A stretch of 64,000 bases of DNA from Fibrobacter sp. UBA7003 (GTDB lineage: Bacteria > Fibrobacterota > Fibrobacteria > Fibrobacterales > Fibrobacteraceae): the NCBI GenBank assembly GCA_002449765.1, contig DJXN01000002.1, positions 124,001 through 188,000 on the forward strand. The letters are read 5' to 3'. The position numbers and the translations under genes are program-made. Under the pieces are notes generated by a model that saw only the letters and a list, made by a program, of their open reading frames with translations, was not told the DNA's origin and did not search any database. Below, one piece after another: positions 25,942 to 34,745 of the stretch. Each line of letters begins with the position of its first letter. Position 1 is the stretch's first letter.

Positions 25942-27189
25942 ATGAGAAGAAGAGTTGTCATTACCGGCCTCGGCGCCGTGACCCCCGTTGGTAAATCAGT
26001 CCCCGAAATGTGGAACGCCATCCGCGAAGGCAAGTGCGGTATCGGCCCCATCACGCAGTTCGATGCAAGCAACTGCCCCGTGAAAATTGCAGCAGAAGTC
26101 AAGGACTTCAAGCCCGAAGAACACGGTTTGGACCCGAAAGAAGCCCGCCGCATGGCACGCTTCACGCAATTCCTGGTTGCGGCCGCGAACGAAGCCGTCA
26201 GGGACGCAAGCCTCAGCCGCGAACAGCTCGCCGATGACACCACCGGTATCGTAGCCGGCAACGGCCTCGCAGGCATGGACATCCTCGACGAGACCTACAA
26301 CAAATATATAGAAGGCGGCAAGCGCAGGGTTTCGCCGCTCGCAATGCCGGAACTCATCCCGAACGAGGCGTGCGCGAACGTCTCCATCGCCCTCGGCATC
26401 ACGGGACTCGCCCACACGGTCTGCACCGCCTGTGCCTCCGGCACCGACGCCATCGGGGTCGCCCTGGACACCATCCGCTCGGGCAGGCTCGACGTGTGCC
26501 TCGCCGGCGGTTCCGAAAGTGGAATTACGGAATACTCCATCAAGAGCTTCGCGGGCATGCACGCGCTCACCGACAAGTTCAACGACACCCCCGAGAAGGC
26601 GTCGCGCCCGTTCGACAAAGACCGTAGCGGCTTTGTCATGGGCGAAGGCGGTGCCGTAATGGTTCTGGAAGAACTCGAGCACGCAAAGGCCCGCGGGGCA
26701 AAAATCTACGCGGAACTTGCGGGCTATGGCGCCTCTGCGGACGCATACCACATCACGAGCCCGCGCCCGGGTGGAGAAACCTGCGCGAAGGCCATGACCC
26801 GCGCCCTGAAGGATGCCGGAATCGCGCCTACCGACGTGGACTACTACAACGCGCACGGCACCTCGACGCACCTGAACGACCTCACCGAGACCCAGATGCT
26901 GAAAATCGCGCTCGGTGAACACGCCTACAAGATCAAGGTGTCTAGCACCAAGAGCATGACGGGCCACTGCGTGGGCGCCGCCGGCGTCATCGAGGCCATC
27001 ATCTCGACACTCGCCGTGCAGAACTCGTTCTACCCCGCGACCATCAACCTCGACAATCCGGACGAGGAATGCGACCTCGACTACGTGCCGAACAAGGGTG
27101 TCGAAGGCAACATCGACGTGGCAGTATCGGCTTCCCTCGGTTTCGGCGGGCACAACGGCGTGGTTGTCATCAAGAAATTCAAGGAATAA
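25942..27189 (+). CDS. fabF: Beta-ketoacyl-ACP synthase II
   Basis: 415 residues, thiolase fold. The opening RRVVITGLGAVTPVG, the catalytic cysteine in VCTACASGTDAIG, and the two histidines in YNAHGTSTHLND and KSMTGHCVGAAG complete the Cys-His-His triad. It elongates acyl-ACP in fatty acid synthesis. It heads a plus-strand run with a microprotein, a DUF2334 protein and an acyl-CoA synthetase, which suggests lipid-related roles for these. FabB is the alternative, but length and motifs favour FabF. Confidence 0.95.
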   Translation: MRRRVVITGLGAVTPVGKSVPEMWNAIREGKCGIGPITQFDASNCPVKIAAEVKDFKPEEHGLDPKEARRMARFTQFLVAAANEAVRDASLSREQLADDTTGIVAGNGLAGMDILDETYNKYIEGGKRRVSPLAMPELIPNEACANVSIALGITGLAHTVCTACASGTDAIGVALDTIRSGRLDVCLAGGSESGITEYSIKSFAGMHALTDKFNDTPEKASRPFDKDRSGFVMGEGGAVMVLEELEHAKARGAKIYAELAGYGASADAYHITSPRPGGETCAKAMTRALKDAGIAPTDVDYYNAHGTSTHLNDLTETQMLKIALGEHAYKIKVSSTKSMTGHCVGAAGVIEAIISTLAVQNSFYPATINLDNPDEECDLDYVPNKGVEGNIDVAVSASLGFGGHNGVVVIKKFKE

Positions 27190-27209
27190 CCAGAATCAAG
27201 GAGCGACAT

Positions 27210-27338
27210 ATGTCCGACTGGCTGTTTAAATCGTGGCTCAAGATTTCCGCACTGACGGCAATCCTGTTCTTCTTTTATCACCTTTTCATTTCGCAGAAAC
27301 TCGAGGAAGAATCCTTCACATCTAGCAAGGACAAGTAG
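27210..27338 (+). CDS. 42-residue single-span membrane microprotein
   Basis: It reads MSDWLFKSWLKISALTAIL and continues through one hydrophobic helix (about residues 11-27) to a charged C-terminus rich in Glu, Ser and Lys. AAGGAG lies 7 nt before the ATG, and the gene fits tightly between fabF (20 nt) and the DUF2334 gene (7 nt), so it is probably translated. The orientation is likely N-in. No family is recognised; it could be an accessory of one of its operon partners. Confidence 0.65.
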   Translation: MSDWLFKSWLKISALTAILFFFYHLFISQKLEEESFTSSKDK

Positions 27339-27345
27339 GTTACCC

Positions 27346-28116
27346 ATGGAACAGAACAAGGACATCCTCGACATCCAGGCGGCCGAAGCGAACCAGCACA
27401 AGAAGAAAAAGTTCATCTTGTGCTACCACAGCTTCAGCGCGACAAACTTCAAGAGAGCCCGCACGCAAATCCGTAAACTTGCGGACGCCGCAGGTTCGCC
27501 CATAAGCATCGCAGTCGTGCCCTCCATCGGGGCCGTGCCCGAATCCGAGGCGGACGAATTCCGCGAAGAACTCGAGAAGTTCGTGCAGGAAGGCTACGAG
27601 ATTATGCTCCACGGTGCCCGCCACCGCGCAGACCTCTTTATCAAGCGTAGCCTGCAGGGCAAGTTCGCCCTCTGGATTTCGAACAACGAGGCCGAATTCG
27701 CTGGCCTGAACGAGCGACTCACGCAGACGCTCCTCAAGCGCAGCCTAGCCCTCTGGAACGCCCACGGCACCGAGAAGCCCTCCGGGTTCATTCCGCCCAT
27801 CTGGTTCGGCAACAAGTACCTCAAGAACCTCGCCCTCGACATATTCGACTACTACGAGGATTACCACGGCATCTACCAGAAGACGGAAAGCGGAATCAAG
27901 AAGACCAATTCTAGGCCGCTCAGTTTTTCCATCTACCCGCCCGCGATGCTCGGAATCGTGCAGACCTACGCCTGCCTCCGCATGCTCCTGCCGGGTGGCA
28001 CGCACCGCCTGGTGTTCCACGACAAGGATTTCAGGACCATCGGCGAAAAACGCATTTTGAACATGGTCCGCTACATTTCCACCATGCGCGAAAAAATCAT
28101 GTACAGGGATCTCTAA
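27346..28116 (+). CDS. DUF2334 / polysaccharide deacetylase-like protein
   Basis: 256 residues without a signal peptide. FILCYHSFSATNF, ISIAVVPSIGA, GYEIMLHGARHRADLF and SGFIPPIWFGN follow the layout of DUF2334, a branch of the NodB carbohydrate esterase fold in which HGxxH supplies metal ligands. It may deacetylate a cytoplasmic or lipid-linked sugar. The position between a membrane microprotein and an acyl-CoA synthetase behind fabF hints at lipid or glycolipid metabolism. The substrate is unknown. Confidence 0.75.
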   Translation: MEQNKDILDIQAAEANQHKKKKFILCYHSFSATNFKRARTQIRKLADAAGSPISIAVVPSIGAVPESEADEFREELEKFVQEGYEIMLHGARHRADLFIKRSLQGKFALWISNNEAEFAGLNERLTQTLLKRSLALWNAHGTEKPSGFIPPIWFGNKYLKNLALDIFDYYEDYHGIYQKTESGIKKTNSRPLSFSIYPPAMLGIVQTYACLRMLLPGGTHRLVFHDKDFRTIGEKRILNMVRYISTMREKIMYRDL

Positions 28117-28139
28117 AACCAATACGACAGGATTCGAAC

Positions 28140-29849
28140 ATGATGTTAAGCAAGTTTCTTTCCCGTATCGAATTCGATTCGTACGAGGACCTCTACAAGA
28201 ATTTCAAGATAACTATCCCGGAAGACTTCAATTTCGCCTATGACGTCGTAGACGAATATGCCGCGACGGAACCCAAGCGCGAAGCCCTCGTGTGGTGCGA
28301 CGACAACGACGAAGACCACATCTTTACGTTCAAGGATCTCTCGCTTGCCTCCATGCGCACGGCGAACTTCCTCTGCGAACAGGGAATCAAGAAGGGCGAC
28401 CGCGTGATGCTCATCCTGCGCCGCCGCTACGAGTTCTGGTTCTTCCTCCTGGCGCTCCACCGCATTGGCGCGATTGCAATACCCGCGACGAACATGCTCG
28501 CCGAAGAAGACCTGGAATACCGCTTCAACGCGGCCGAAATCAAGATGGTCGTGAGTTATGACGAACCCTCGCTGCAAAAGGAAGTGGACAAGGCAAAAAC
28601 AAAATGCCCATCCGTCGAAAAGCTCGTAACCGTAGGCCAGACCGCACGCCAGAACTGGGTAAGCTTCTACGACGACTACGAAATATTCCCCGCCAGGTTC
28701 CCGCGCCCTGAAGGCGAAGAGGCGACCCACAACGACGACATCATGATCGTGTACTTCACGAGCGGCACGAGTTCGAACCCGAAGATGGTGGCGCACACGT
28801 TCACCTACCCGCTTGGCCACATCGTGACGGCAAAGTACTGGCAGCACGTCGTGGACGGGGGCAGGCACCTCACCGTCGCGGAGACCGGCTGGGCCAAGGC
28901 CCTCTGGGGCAAGATTTACGGGCAGTGGATTGCGGGTAGCGCAGTGTTCACCTACGACATGAAGGTGTTTATCCCGGGCAAGCTGCTCGAGAAGATGGCG
29001 GAATACAAGGTGACCACGTTCTGCGCTCCACCCACCGTCTACCGCTATATATTGCACCACGGACTGAGCCGCTACGACCTTTCGAGCCTCAAGTACTGCA
29101 CTACCGCAGGCGAATCGCTCAACACCGACATCTACAACAAGTTCTACGAGCAGACGGGAATCCGCTTGCAGGAAGGCTACGGCCAGACGGAACTCACGCT
29201 TACCACAGGCAACTTCGGGTTCACCGAACCGCGTCCGGGTTCCATCGGCATGCCCTCCCCGGGATACCGCATGGAAATCGTGGATGCCGAAGGCAAGCCC
29301 TGCGCCACTGACGAGGTGGGCGAACTAATCATCAAGATAGACCAGGGGAAACCCTTCGGCATGTTCGGCGGCTACTACCGCGACCCGGAACGCACCGAGA
29401 AGGTGTTCGAGGGCGGAGTCTACCATACGGGCGACACCGCCACCCGCGACAAGGATGGATACCTGTGGTTCGTGGGCCGTACCGACGACCTCATCAAGAG
29501 TTCGGGTTACCGCATCAGCCCCTTCGAGGTGGAAGAAGTGCTCCACAAGCACCCCGCCGTCCTTGAAGTGGCGGTGACGGGCGTCGAGGACAAGGACCGC
29601 GGCCAGGCCGTGAAAGCTACCGTCGTCTTGAAGAAGGGCTACGAGGCATCAAAGGAACTCGCGAAGGAAATGCAGCTTTTCGCGAAGAACGTCGCGGCCT
29701 CCTACAAGAGCCCGCGCATCATCGACTTCGTGACGGAACTGCCCAAGACGATTAGCGGAAAGATTCGCCGCGCCACCATCCGCGACAAGGACAAGGCCGA
29801 CGCTTCGGCCGAAGCCGAGACCACCGAACAGGCGCCCGAAGAAAAATAG
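28140..29849 (+). CDS. AMP-forming acyl-CoA synthetase (medium-chain/ACSM-like)
   Basis: 569 residues of the ANL superfamily. The P-loop-like motif is YFTSGTSSNPKMVAH, followed by CTTAGESLNTDIYNKF, EGYGQTELTLTTGNF, HTGDTATRDKDGYLWFVGRTDD and the catalytic lysine region ELPKTISGKIRR. It activates a carboxylic acid with ATP and CoA. The W-rich TVAETGWAKALWGKIYGQW region resembles medium-chain synthetases rather than acetyl-CoA synthetase. It ends an operon led by fabF and is followed by a strong terminator. Substrate chain length is inference. Confidence 0.9.
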   Translation: MMLSKFLSRIEFDSYEDLYKNFKITIPEDFNFAYDVVDEYAATEPKREALVWCDDNDEDHIFTFKDLSLASMRTANFLCEQGIKKGDRVMLILRRRYEFWFFLLALHRIGAIAIPATNMLAEEDLEYRFNAAEIKMVVSYDEPSLQKEVDKAKTKCPSVEKLVTVGQTARQNWVSFYDDYEIFPARFPRPEGEEATHNDDIMIVYFTSGTSSNPKMVAHTFTYPLGHIVTAKYWQHVVDGGRHLTVAETGWAKALWGKIYGQWIAGSAVFTYDMKVFIPGKLLEKMAEYKVTTFCAPPTVYRYILHHGLSRYDLSSLKYCTTAGESLNTDIYNKFYEQTGIRLQEGYGQTELTLTTGNFGFTEPRPGSIGMPSPGYRMEIVDAEGKPCATDEVGELIIKIDQGKPFGMFGGYYRDPERTEKVFEGGVYHTGDTATRDKDGYLWFVGRTDDLIKSSGYRISPFEVEEVLHKHPAVLEVAVTGVEDKDRGQAVKATVVLKKGYEASKELAKEMQLFAKNVAASYKSPRIIDFVTELPKTISGKIRRATIRDKDKADASAEAETTEQAPEEK

Positions 29850-29860
29850 ATTCGGTATAC

Positions 29861-29893
29861 AAAAAGAGACGTCCCCACGGGACGTCTCTTTTT
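29861..29893. terminator. Bidirectional rho-independent terminator
   Basis: A 15-nt perfect stem (A-run, GAGACGTCCC / GGGACGTCTC, T-run) with a 3-nt loop lies between the convergent acyl-CoA synthetase and Lys/Ala-rich genes. It has T-runs in both directions, so it should serve both. Confidence 0.9.
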
Positions 29894-29910
29894 TCAAAAG
29901 TGTCAAGGTT

Positions 29911-30216
29911 TTACTTTTCAGCAGCGAACTTCTTGGAAGCGGCCTTGACCTTAGGGTCGTTCTGGGCTTCCTTGATCTTCTGCTTGATGCCGTCCTCGAT
30001 CTGCTTCTTGAGCTTGGCGGCGAGGGCGGGGAAACGGTCTTCCAGGGAATCACTGAAGACGGCCGGTTTCTTGGCGGAAGGAGCGGCACCCTTGCGCTTG
30101 GCGTTCAACGGGCGCTTCTTCTTGGCCGGGGCCTTCTTTTCTTGAGCTTTTTCTGTGGATTTCGGTTCCTGAGGCTTGACTTCTTCTGTGGTTTTGATTT
30201 CTGTTTCTTCTGCCAT
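29911..30216 (-). CDS. Lys/Ala/Glu-rich small protein, function unknown
   Basis: 101 residues. Residues 1-45 are low-complexity and strongly charged (TEKAQEKKAPAKKKRPLNAK); the rest predicts helices (FPALAAKLKKQIEDGIKQK, NDPKVKAASKKFAAEK). The Lys/Ala/Pro tail recalls histone H1-like or nucleoid/ribosome-associated proteins, but no signature is present. GAGG precedes the ATG, and a well-formed promoter lies at 30268-30298. Shared terminator with the gene opposite. It is probably real and well expressed; the role is unknown. Confidence 0.7.
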   Translation of the reverse strand: MAEETEIKTTEEVKPQEPKSTEKAQEKKAPAKKKRPLNAKRKGAAPSAKKPAVFSDSLEDRFPALAAKLKKQIEDGIKQKIKEAQNDPKVKAASKKFAAEK

Positions 30217-30267
30217 GATGTACCTCTTGGAAAATGTCTATCGACAATGATGTTAATTTGACGCGCG

Positions 30268-30298
30268 CAAAGATAGCAAAAAAACGCTAATTTTGCAA
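30268..30298 (-). promoter_or_regulatory. Bacteroidetes-like promoter of the Lys/Ala-rich gene
   Basis: On the minus strand TTGC, 19 nt, then TATCTTTG (30268-30275). This is close to the -33 TTTG / -7 TAnnTTTG consensus with proper spacing, and leaves a 51-nt leader with a Shine-Dalgarno. Confidence 0.55.
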
Positions 30299-30323
30299 GT
30301 ACGGTCTTTCGGAGAGCCGTCCT

Positions 30324-32240
30324 CTAGCCCCGGTTTTCGAGCCAATGCGAAAGGACCGTTATGTCGGCGGGACGCACACCGGGAATACGGCTAGCCTGGC
30401 CCAATGTGAGCGGCTTGTGCGCGTTCAGGCGCTGACGACTCTCGATGCTAATCGACGTCACCTGCATGTAGTCGAAATCTTCGGGCAGGCGAACGGATTC
30501 CATCTTCTTCTGGTCGTCGATTTCGCGGGCCTGACGGTCAAAGAACCCTGCGTAAATTTCTTCGGCGTACATGAACCAACGGTCGCGGCGCGTCAGCGGC
30601 AAGTCCGGAAGCGCAACCTTGAACAGCTGTTCGGGGTCGATTCCCGGGCGGCGGAGAACGTTAATCCAGCGGGTGCGCTCGGTCGCGGGGGCTTGGCCAC
30701 CAGCCTCGAGAATGCAATTCGCCTGCTCGGGGAGCGCGGATTCTTCGGCGAGGCGTATGCGGGCCGTTTCCACAAGGGAGCAGCGGCGTTTCCAGTCGGC
30801 AAAGTCGTTATCCGAAATCATCCCGATTGCATGCGCACGTTCCTTGAGGCGATTTTCCGCATTGTCGCTCCGGAGGAAGAGCCTGTATTCGGCGCGGCTC
30901 GTGAACATCCTGTAAGGCTCGTCGAGCAGGATGTTCGTGAGGTCGTCCGCCATTACCCCCAGGTAACTGTCGGAACGACCTAAAATAAAGGGCCCTTCGC
31001 CCTTTATTTTGAGAGCCGCGTTGATGCCAGCCAGTAGCCCCTGACCCGCAGCCTCCTCGTAGCCGCTCGTACCGCAGACCTGGCCTGCGAAATAGAGTCC
31101 GGGAACCTTCTTACATTCAAACGTCGGGAAAAGTTGCGTGGCATCAACGGAATCGTATTCAACCGCATAGCCAATCTGCAGCACACGGGCTCGCGTAAGG
31201 CCCGGAATCGTGTGAATTGCAGCAAGCTGGATATCCGCAGGCAGGCTTGAACTGAACCCGTTGATGTAGACGCGCCCGATATCTGCCTGTTCCGGTTCCA
31301 GGAAAAGCTGGTGACCATCGCGGTCGCCGAAGCGGTTAATCTTATCCTCGATACTCGGGCAGTAGCGTGGCCCCTTGCCGTGGATGCGACCGCTAAACAT
31401 AGGGCTATCCTTGAACCCGCTGCGAAGAATATCGTGCGTCCTGATATTCGTGCGCGTAATCCAGCAGACGCAGTCGTTTCGCACAAACTTGTTTGCAGCA
31501 TCGCCCCAGAAATAATCCGCATCGCGGCCGGGGACAGTATTTTCCAAATGACGGTCGCTCATGGGCCAGGCGACATCATCACCGTGCTGCACATCGCATT
31601 CATCAAAGTCTATGGAATCCGGGTCGAGCCGGCTCGGCGTACCCGTCTTGAGCCTGCGAAGCACAATGCCGTTTGCGGCAAGGCATTCCGAAAGTTTATC
31701 TGCACTCGGCTCGCCCACTCGCCCACCGATACTCGTTTCAAGTCCGGTGAACATCTTGGAGGCAAGGAAGGTGCCGCTCGTAATCACGAGTGCACGCGTC
31801 ACGTAGCGTTCGCCATTCAAAAGCGTAAGTTCCAAGCGACCGTCGTCCATGCGTTCAAATGCGGCCAGTTCGCCCTCGATTACCGAAAGCCCCAGAAGGT
31901 TCGTAATCACCTCGCGGGCAACTTCGCTATAATACTTCATGTCGCACTGGGCGCGCGGGCCCCATACGGCAGGTCCCTTGCTCATGTTGAGCATGCGGAA
32001 CTGGATTCCCGCCTTGTCTGTCAGGAGCCCCATCAGGCCGCCGAGCGCATCGATGTCGCGCACGATCTGGCCTTTCGCCACGCCACCCACGGCGGGGTTA
32101 CAGCTCATGCGTCCGATGGCGTTCACATCCATCGTAAGCATGGCGGTCTTTACGCCGAGCTTCCAGGCGGCATGAGTCGCCTCTATACCGGCATGGCCGC
32201 CACCGACTACGACGACATCGAATTCTGCAATAAGAGACAT
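30324..32240 (-). CDS. mnmG: tRNA uridine 5-carboxymethylaminomethyl modification enzyme MnmG (GidA)
   Basis: 638 residues. The FAD-binding VVVVGGGHAGIEATHAAWKL is at the N-terminus, followed by the family signatures RMSCNPAVGGVAKGQIVRD and GPAVWGPRAQCD, and later PGLYFAGQVCGTSGYEEAAGQG. With MnmE it modifies the wobble uridine of several tRNAs. MnmE is not in the window. Its ATG overlaps the stop codon of the upstream lipoprotein gene by one base (TAATG), so the two are cotranscribed. Confidence 0.96.
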   Translation of the reverse strand: MSLIAEFDVVVVGGGHAGIEATHAAWKLGVKTAMLTMDVNAIGRMSCNPAVGGVAKGQIVRDIDALGGLMGLLTDKAGIQFRMLNMSKGPAVWGPRAQCDMKYYSEVAREVITNLLGLSVIEGELAAFERMDDGRLELTLLNGERYVTRALVITSGTFLASKMFTGLETSIGGRVGEPSADKLSECLAANGIVLRRLKTGTPSRLDPDSIDFDECDVQHGDDVAWPMSDRHLENTVPGRDADYFWGDAANKFVRNDCVCWITRTNIRTHDILRSGFKDSPMFSGRIHGKGPRYCPSIEDKINRFGDRDGHQLFLEPEQADIGRVYINGFSSSLPADIQLAAIHTIPGLTRARVLQIGYAVEYDSVDATQLFPTFECKKVPGLYFAGQVCGTSGYEEAAGQGLLAGINAALKIKGEGPFILGRSDSYLGVMADDLTNILLDEPYRMFTSRAEYRLFLRSDNAENRLKERAHAIGMISDNDFADWKRRCSLVETARIRLAEESALPEQANCILEAGGQAPATERTRWINVLRRPGIDPEQLFKVALPDLPLTRRDRWFMYAEEIYAGFFDRQAREIDDQKKMESVRLPEDFDYMQVTSISIESRQRLNAHKPLTLGQASRIPGVRPADITVLSHWLENRG

Positions 32241-33556
32241 TACTTGGCAGCGGGCTTCGCTTCGGGCGCCTGGGCTGCAGCAGGCTTGAGCGTATCGACC
32301 ACAGCCGGCTTGGGCGGGTCAATCTTCCACTCAACGTTCTTGCCTTCCATGAGGGCGGCGATTTCCTGCTTGAGGGTTTCCTTCTCGCTTTCGAACGCAG
32401 TGTATTCCTTGTACGAGGCATCCGGATTCACGAGGTAGACCTTGGGCACGTAGCCATCGCTGTAGAGTTCACCGAACTGGCGGGATTCGTCCCACACGAT
32501 ATTGACGGTATCGTCGAACTTCGCGTTGTCGGCAAACTTGCGGATGCCGGGCTTGTTGTTTCCACCGCTAGCAACGGCAACCGTCGTAAGTCCCTTCGGA
32601 GCAAATTCCTTCGCGATGTCAAGAATCTGCGGAGCGGCGTGTGCACAGTGGCCGCAGGTCGCGGAGAAGTAGAAAATCATGAGAGGCTTGCCGGCCCAGG
32701 TTTCGAGGTTTTCGGCCTTGTTCGTGATGCCAGTAACCTTCACCTTGTAGTTCATCTTGGCAGGCATACCGTTAACAAGCGTGTCACCACGGAGCCCGGC
32801 AACCTCTTCCTTGAGTTTCGCCTCGGCTTCCTGAGCCTTCTTGATAGCCTCTTCACGAAGGACCTTCATCTTTTCGTTGTAGCGTTCGCCAACAGCCTTG
32901 AGGGAATCTTCAGGGAGTGCAAGAGCTATAGTCGTATCGCGGACATTCGCAGACGCCTCACGCAAGCCAAGCACGAAGTAGTTCAAGTCGAATTCGGTCT
33001 GGAACTGCGCACCGATGCTGCTGAACTGGTTTTCGAACTGCACACCGATGAAGTAGGAGAACTTCTGGTTGCGGGTAGCCTCGGCACCGAGAACGACGGG
33101 TTGGTTCTTGGGGGCGGGAGCCTTCACAACAGGGAGGGCCTTCATAGCCGAATCCATATAGGCGCGGAACTTAGCCTGGTCTCCGTTGAAGGAGGCGTTC
33201 GTCGCGCTATCCGGGCGGATGGACGCCATACGGGCACGGGCGTTGGAATTGTAGTCAAAGCCGATATCCCTCAGCGTATCCGGTTCGACCTGGAGCCTAA
33301 AGTTCGTATCCTTCTCGGACTTGTAGGCGTCCCTGATACCCTGGACAACGGCATCTTCGTCAAGTTCTTCACCCATCTGCAACGGAATCATCTTGAAGTT
33401 ATGGAGGCCGAACTGGGCACCCAACATATAGGCGAACTTCTGATCGTCAGTAGAATTCGGGGTAATCTTGGCTTCGGACTGGGCTCCACCCTGCATATCG
33501 CAGGCGGCAAGCATCATGGCAACAGACGCAAGGCCAAACAGCACTTTAGATTTCAT
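32240..33556 (-). CDS. Lipoprotein with two FKBP N-terminal-like domains and a TlpA-like thioredoxin domain
   Basis: 438 residues. The signal peptide ends in the lipobox MLAAC. Two regions (about 38-140 and 165-270) start DQKFAYMLGAQFG and NQKFSYFIGVQFE and resemble the dimerisation domain of FkpA/Mip peptidyl-prolyl isomerases. The TlpA/ResA-like thioredoxin domain carries YFSATCGHCAHAAPQIL, so the active site is CGHC. The C-terminus is Ala/Pro/Lys-rich. It should act as an envelope thiol reductase or chaperone. The fusion of these parts is unusual. A leader of about 75 nt lies downstream of a TAAATTTA element, with AAGGAG before the ATG. Confidence 0.8.
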   Translation of the reverse strand: MKSKVLFGLASVAMMLAACDMQGGAQSEAKITPNSTDDQKFAYMLGAQFGLHNFKMIPLQMGEELDEDAVVQGIRDAYKSEKDTNFRLQVEPDTLRDIGFDYNSNARARMASIRPDSATNASFNGDQAKFRAYMDSAMKALPVVKAPAPKNQPVVLGAEATRNQKFSYFIGVQFENQFSSIGAQFQTEFDLNYFVLGLREASANVRDTTIALALPEDSLKAVGERYNEKMKVLREEAIKKAQEAEAKLKEEVAGLRGDTLVNGMPAKMNYKVKVTGITNKAENLETWAGKPLMIFYFSATCGHCAHAAPQILDIAKEFAPKGLTTVAVASGGNNKPGIRKFADNAKFDDTVNIVWDESRQFGELYSDGYVPKVYLVNPDASYKEYTAFESEKETLKQEIAALMEGKNVEWKIDPPKPAVVDTLKPAAAQAPEAKPAAK

Positions 33557-33782
33557 TTTTCAACTCCTTGAACCAATGTTCAAAATTTTACGGACAAAAA
33601 ATAAAAAAATTACGTGCTCGAGATACGGGAGACGCTATAAATTTATCCTAACAGCGCAAAACCGAAGCGTAAACAAAATTTTTAGGCCTTTTTGGGCTCA
33701 TTTGGACGTCTCATCCGTTTTTATGTATAGATAGGGGCAAACTCCTCGGGGGCATCCTGCAAAAATTCACAAGAACAAAAAG

Positions 33783-34742
33783 CTAGTCAATGTCGACCAG
33801 GAGGGTCTTCATCTCGATGGGGAAATTCTTGCTGACAAACGTGCGCGGAGTGTCCCAATAGGGCAAAAGCAGTTCAACCTTGTACGCATAGAGCATGTGG
33901 CTATGCGCGCCGAGAACGCGATAATCTTCGTCATCAAGACCAGAAGTCGCCATTTTTTCGTAATAGAAGCCATTGCGCCAGTAAAGCCTGTCTCCCACGA
34001 TGGGGAATCCGAGTTCGGCAAGGTGCGCACGGATCTGGTGCTTGCGACCGGTCAAAAGTTCACATTCAAGCACAGAGAACCGCTCGCCGTCGCGTTCGAA
34101 CCGCGAAAGCGTCCGGAAAACCGTCGAGCAGGGCTTTCCATCCTCGAAATGGAACATCTTCAGGCGGATTGCGCTTTGCGGATCTTCGCGCAGGGGCAAG
34201 TCGCAGCGGTATTCCTCATAGGGAAAGCTCCCCCGCACCACCGCCAGATAGAACTTGCGGAGAAGAATGCGGTCCAGGTTCTTCTGGAAGCGCGCCGCCG
34301 TTTCCGCATATTTCGCAAAGAGCATGAGCCCGCCCGTATCGCGGTCCAGACGGTGCATGGGAACCGCAGTCTCGCAATCGGTCGCACGGCGCACCACGGC
34401 AGTAAACGTGTTGTAGAAAATGCGTCCGGTATGGTGCACCGGGATTCCGGCAGGCTTTGCGACAAGCAGGAACTCGTCATCCTCGAACACGGTGTCGAAA
34501 TCTGTCGGGACTTCGGGTTCCTCGTAGTTTTCAACATGGTACACGATCTTGTTGCCCTTGTGAGCAACGGTTTCAAGGTTCGCGACAGCTCCGTTCAGGG
34601 AAACTAGCCCGCGAGCAAAACGATCGACCCATTCGTCGCGACTGTGGTAAGTAAAGCGTTCCACCAGGGAATCGAGCAAAAGGCGTCCATCCTGTTCCGG
34701 GCGGACTTCGCTCTCGAAATACATGTCGCTCGGAGCACGCAC
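33783..34742 (-). CDS. RluA-family RNA pseudouridine synthase
   Basis: 319 residues. An N-terminal S4-like part (RFARGLVSLNGAVANLETVAHKGNKI) precedes the catalytic domain with MHRLDRDTGGLMLFAK, where the Asp of HRLDRDT is catalytic. LLTGRKHQIRAHLAELGFPIVGD is the second RluA signature. It isomerises uridines in rRNA or tRNA; the exact site (RluC/RluD/TruC type) cannot be decided. It ends 226 nt before the thioredoxin lipoprotein start and lies 3 nt behind the DUF2914 gene. Confidence 0.9.
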   Translation of the reverse strand: MRAPSDMYFESEVRPEQDGRLLLDSLVERFTYHSRDEWVDRFARGLVSLNGAVANLETVAHKGNKIVYHVENYEEPEVPTDFDTVFEDDEFLLVAKPAGIPVHHTGRIFYNTFTAVVRRATDCETAVPMHRLDRDTGGLMLFAKYAETAARFQKNLDRILLRKFYLAVVRGSFPYEEYRCDLPLREDPQSAIRLKMFHFEDGKPCSTVFRTLSRFERDGERFSVLECELLTGRKHQIRAHLAELGFPIVGDRLYWRNGFYYEKMATSGLDDEDYRVLGAHSHMLYAYKVELLLPYWDTPRTFVSKNFPIEMKTLLVDID

Positions 34743-34745
34743 AGG

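Noticed and set aside
33557..33782. Possible small RNA gene in the 226-bp gap before the thioredoxin lipoprotein
   Set aside because: It is AT-rich with a promoter-like TAAATTTA and a leader, but I found no stable fold or terminator that would support an RNA gene.
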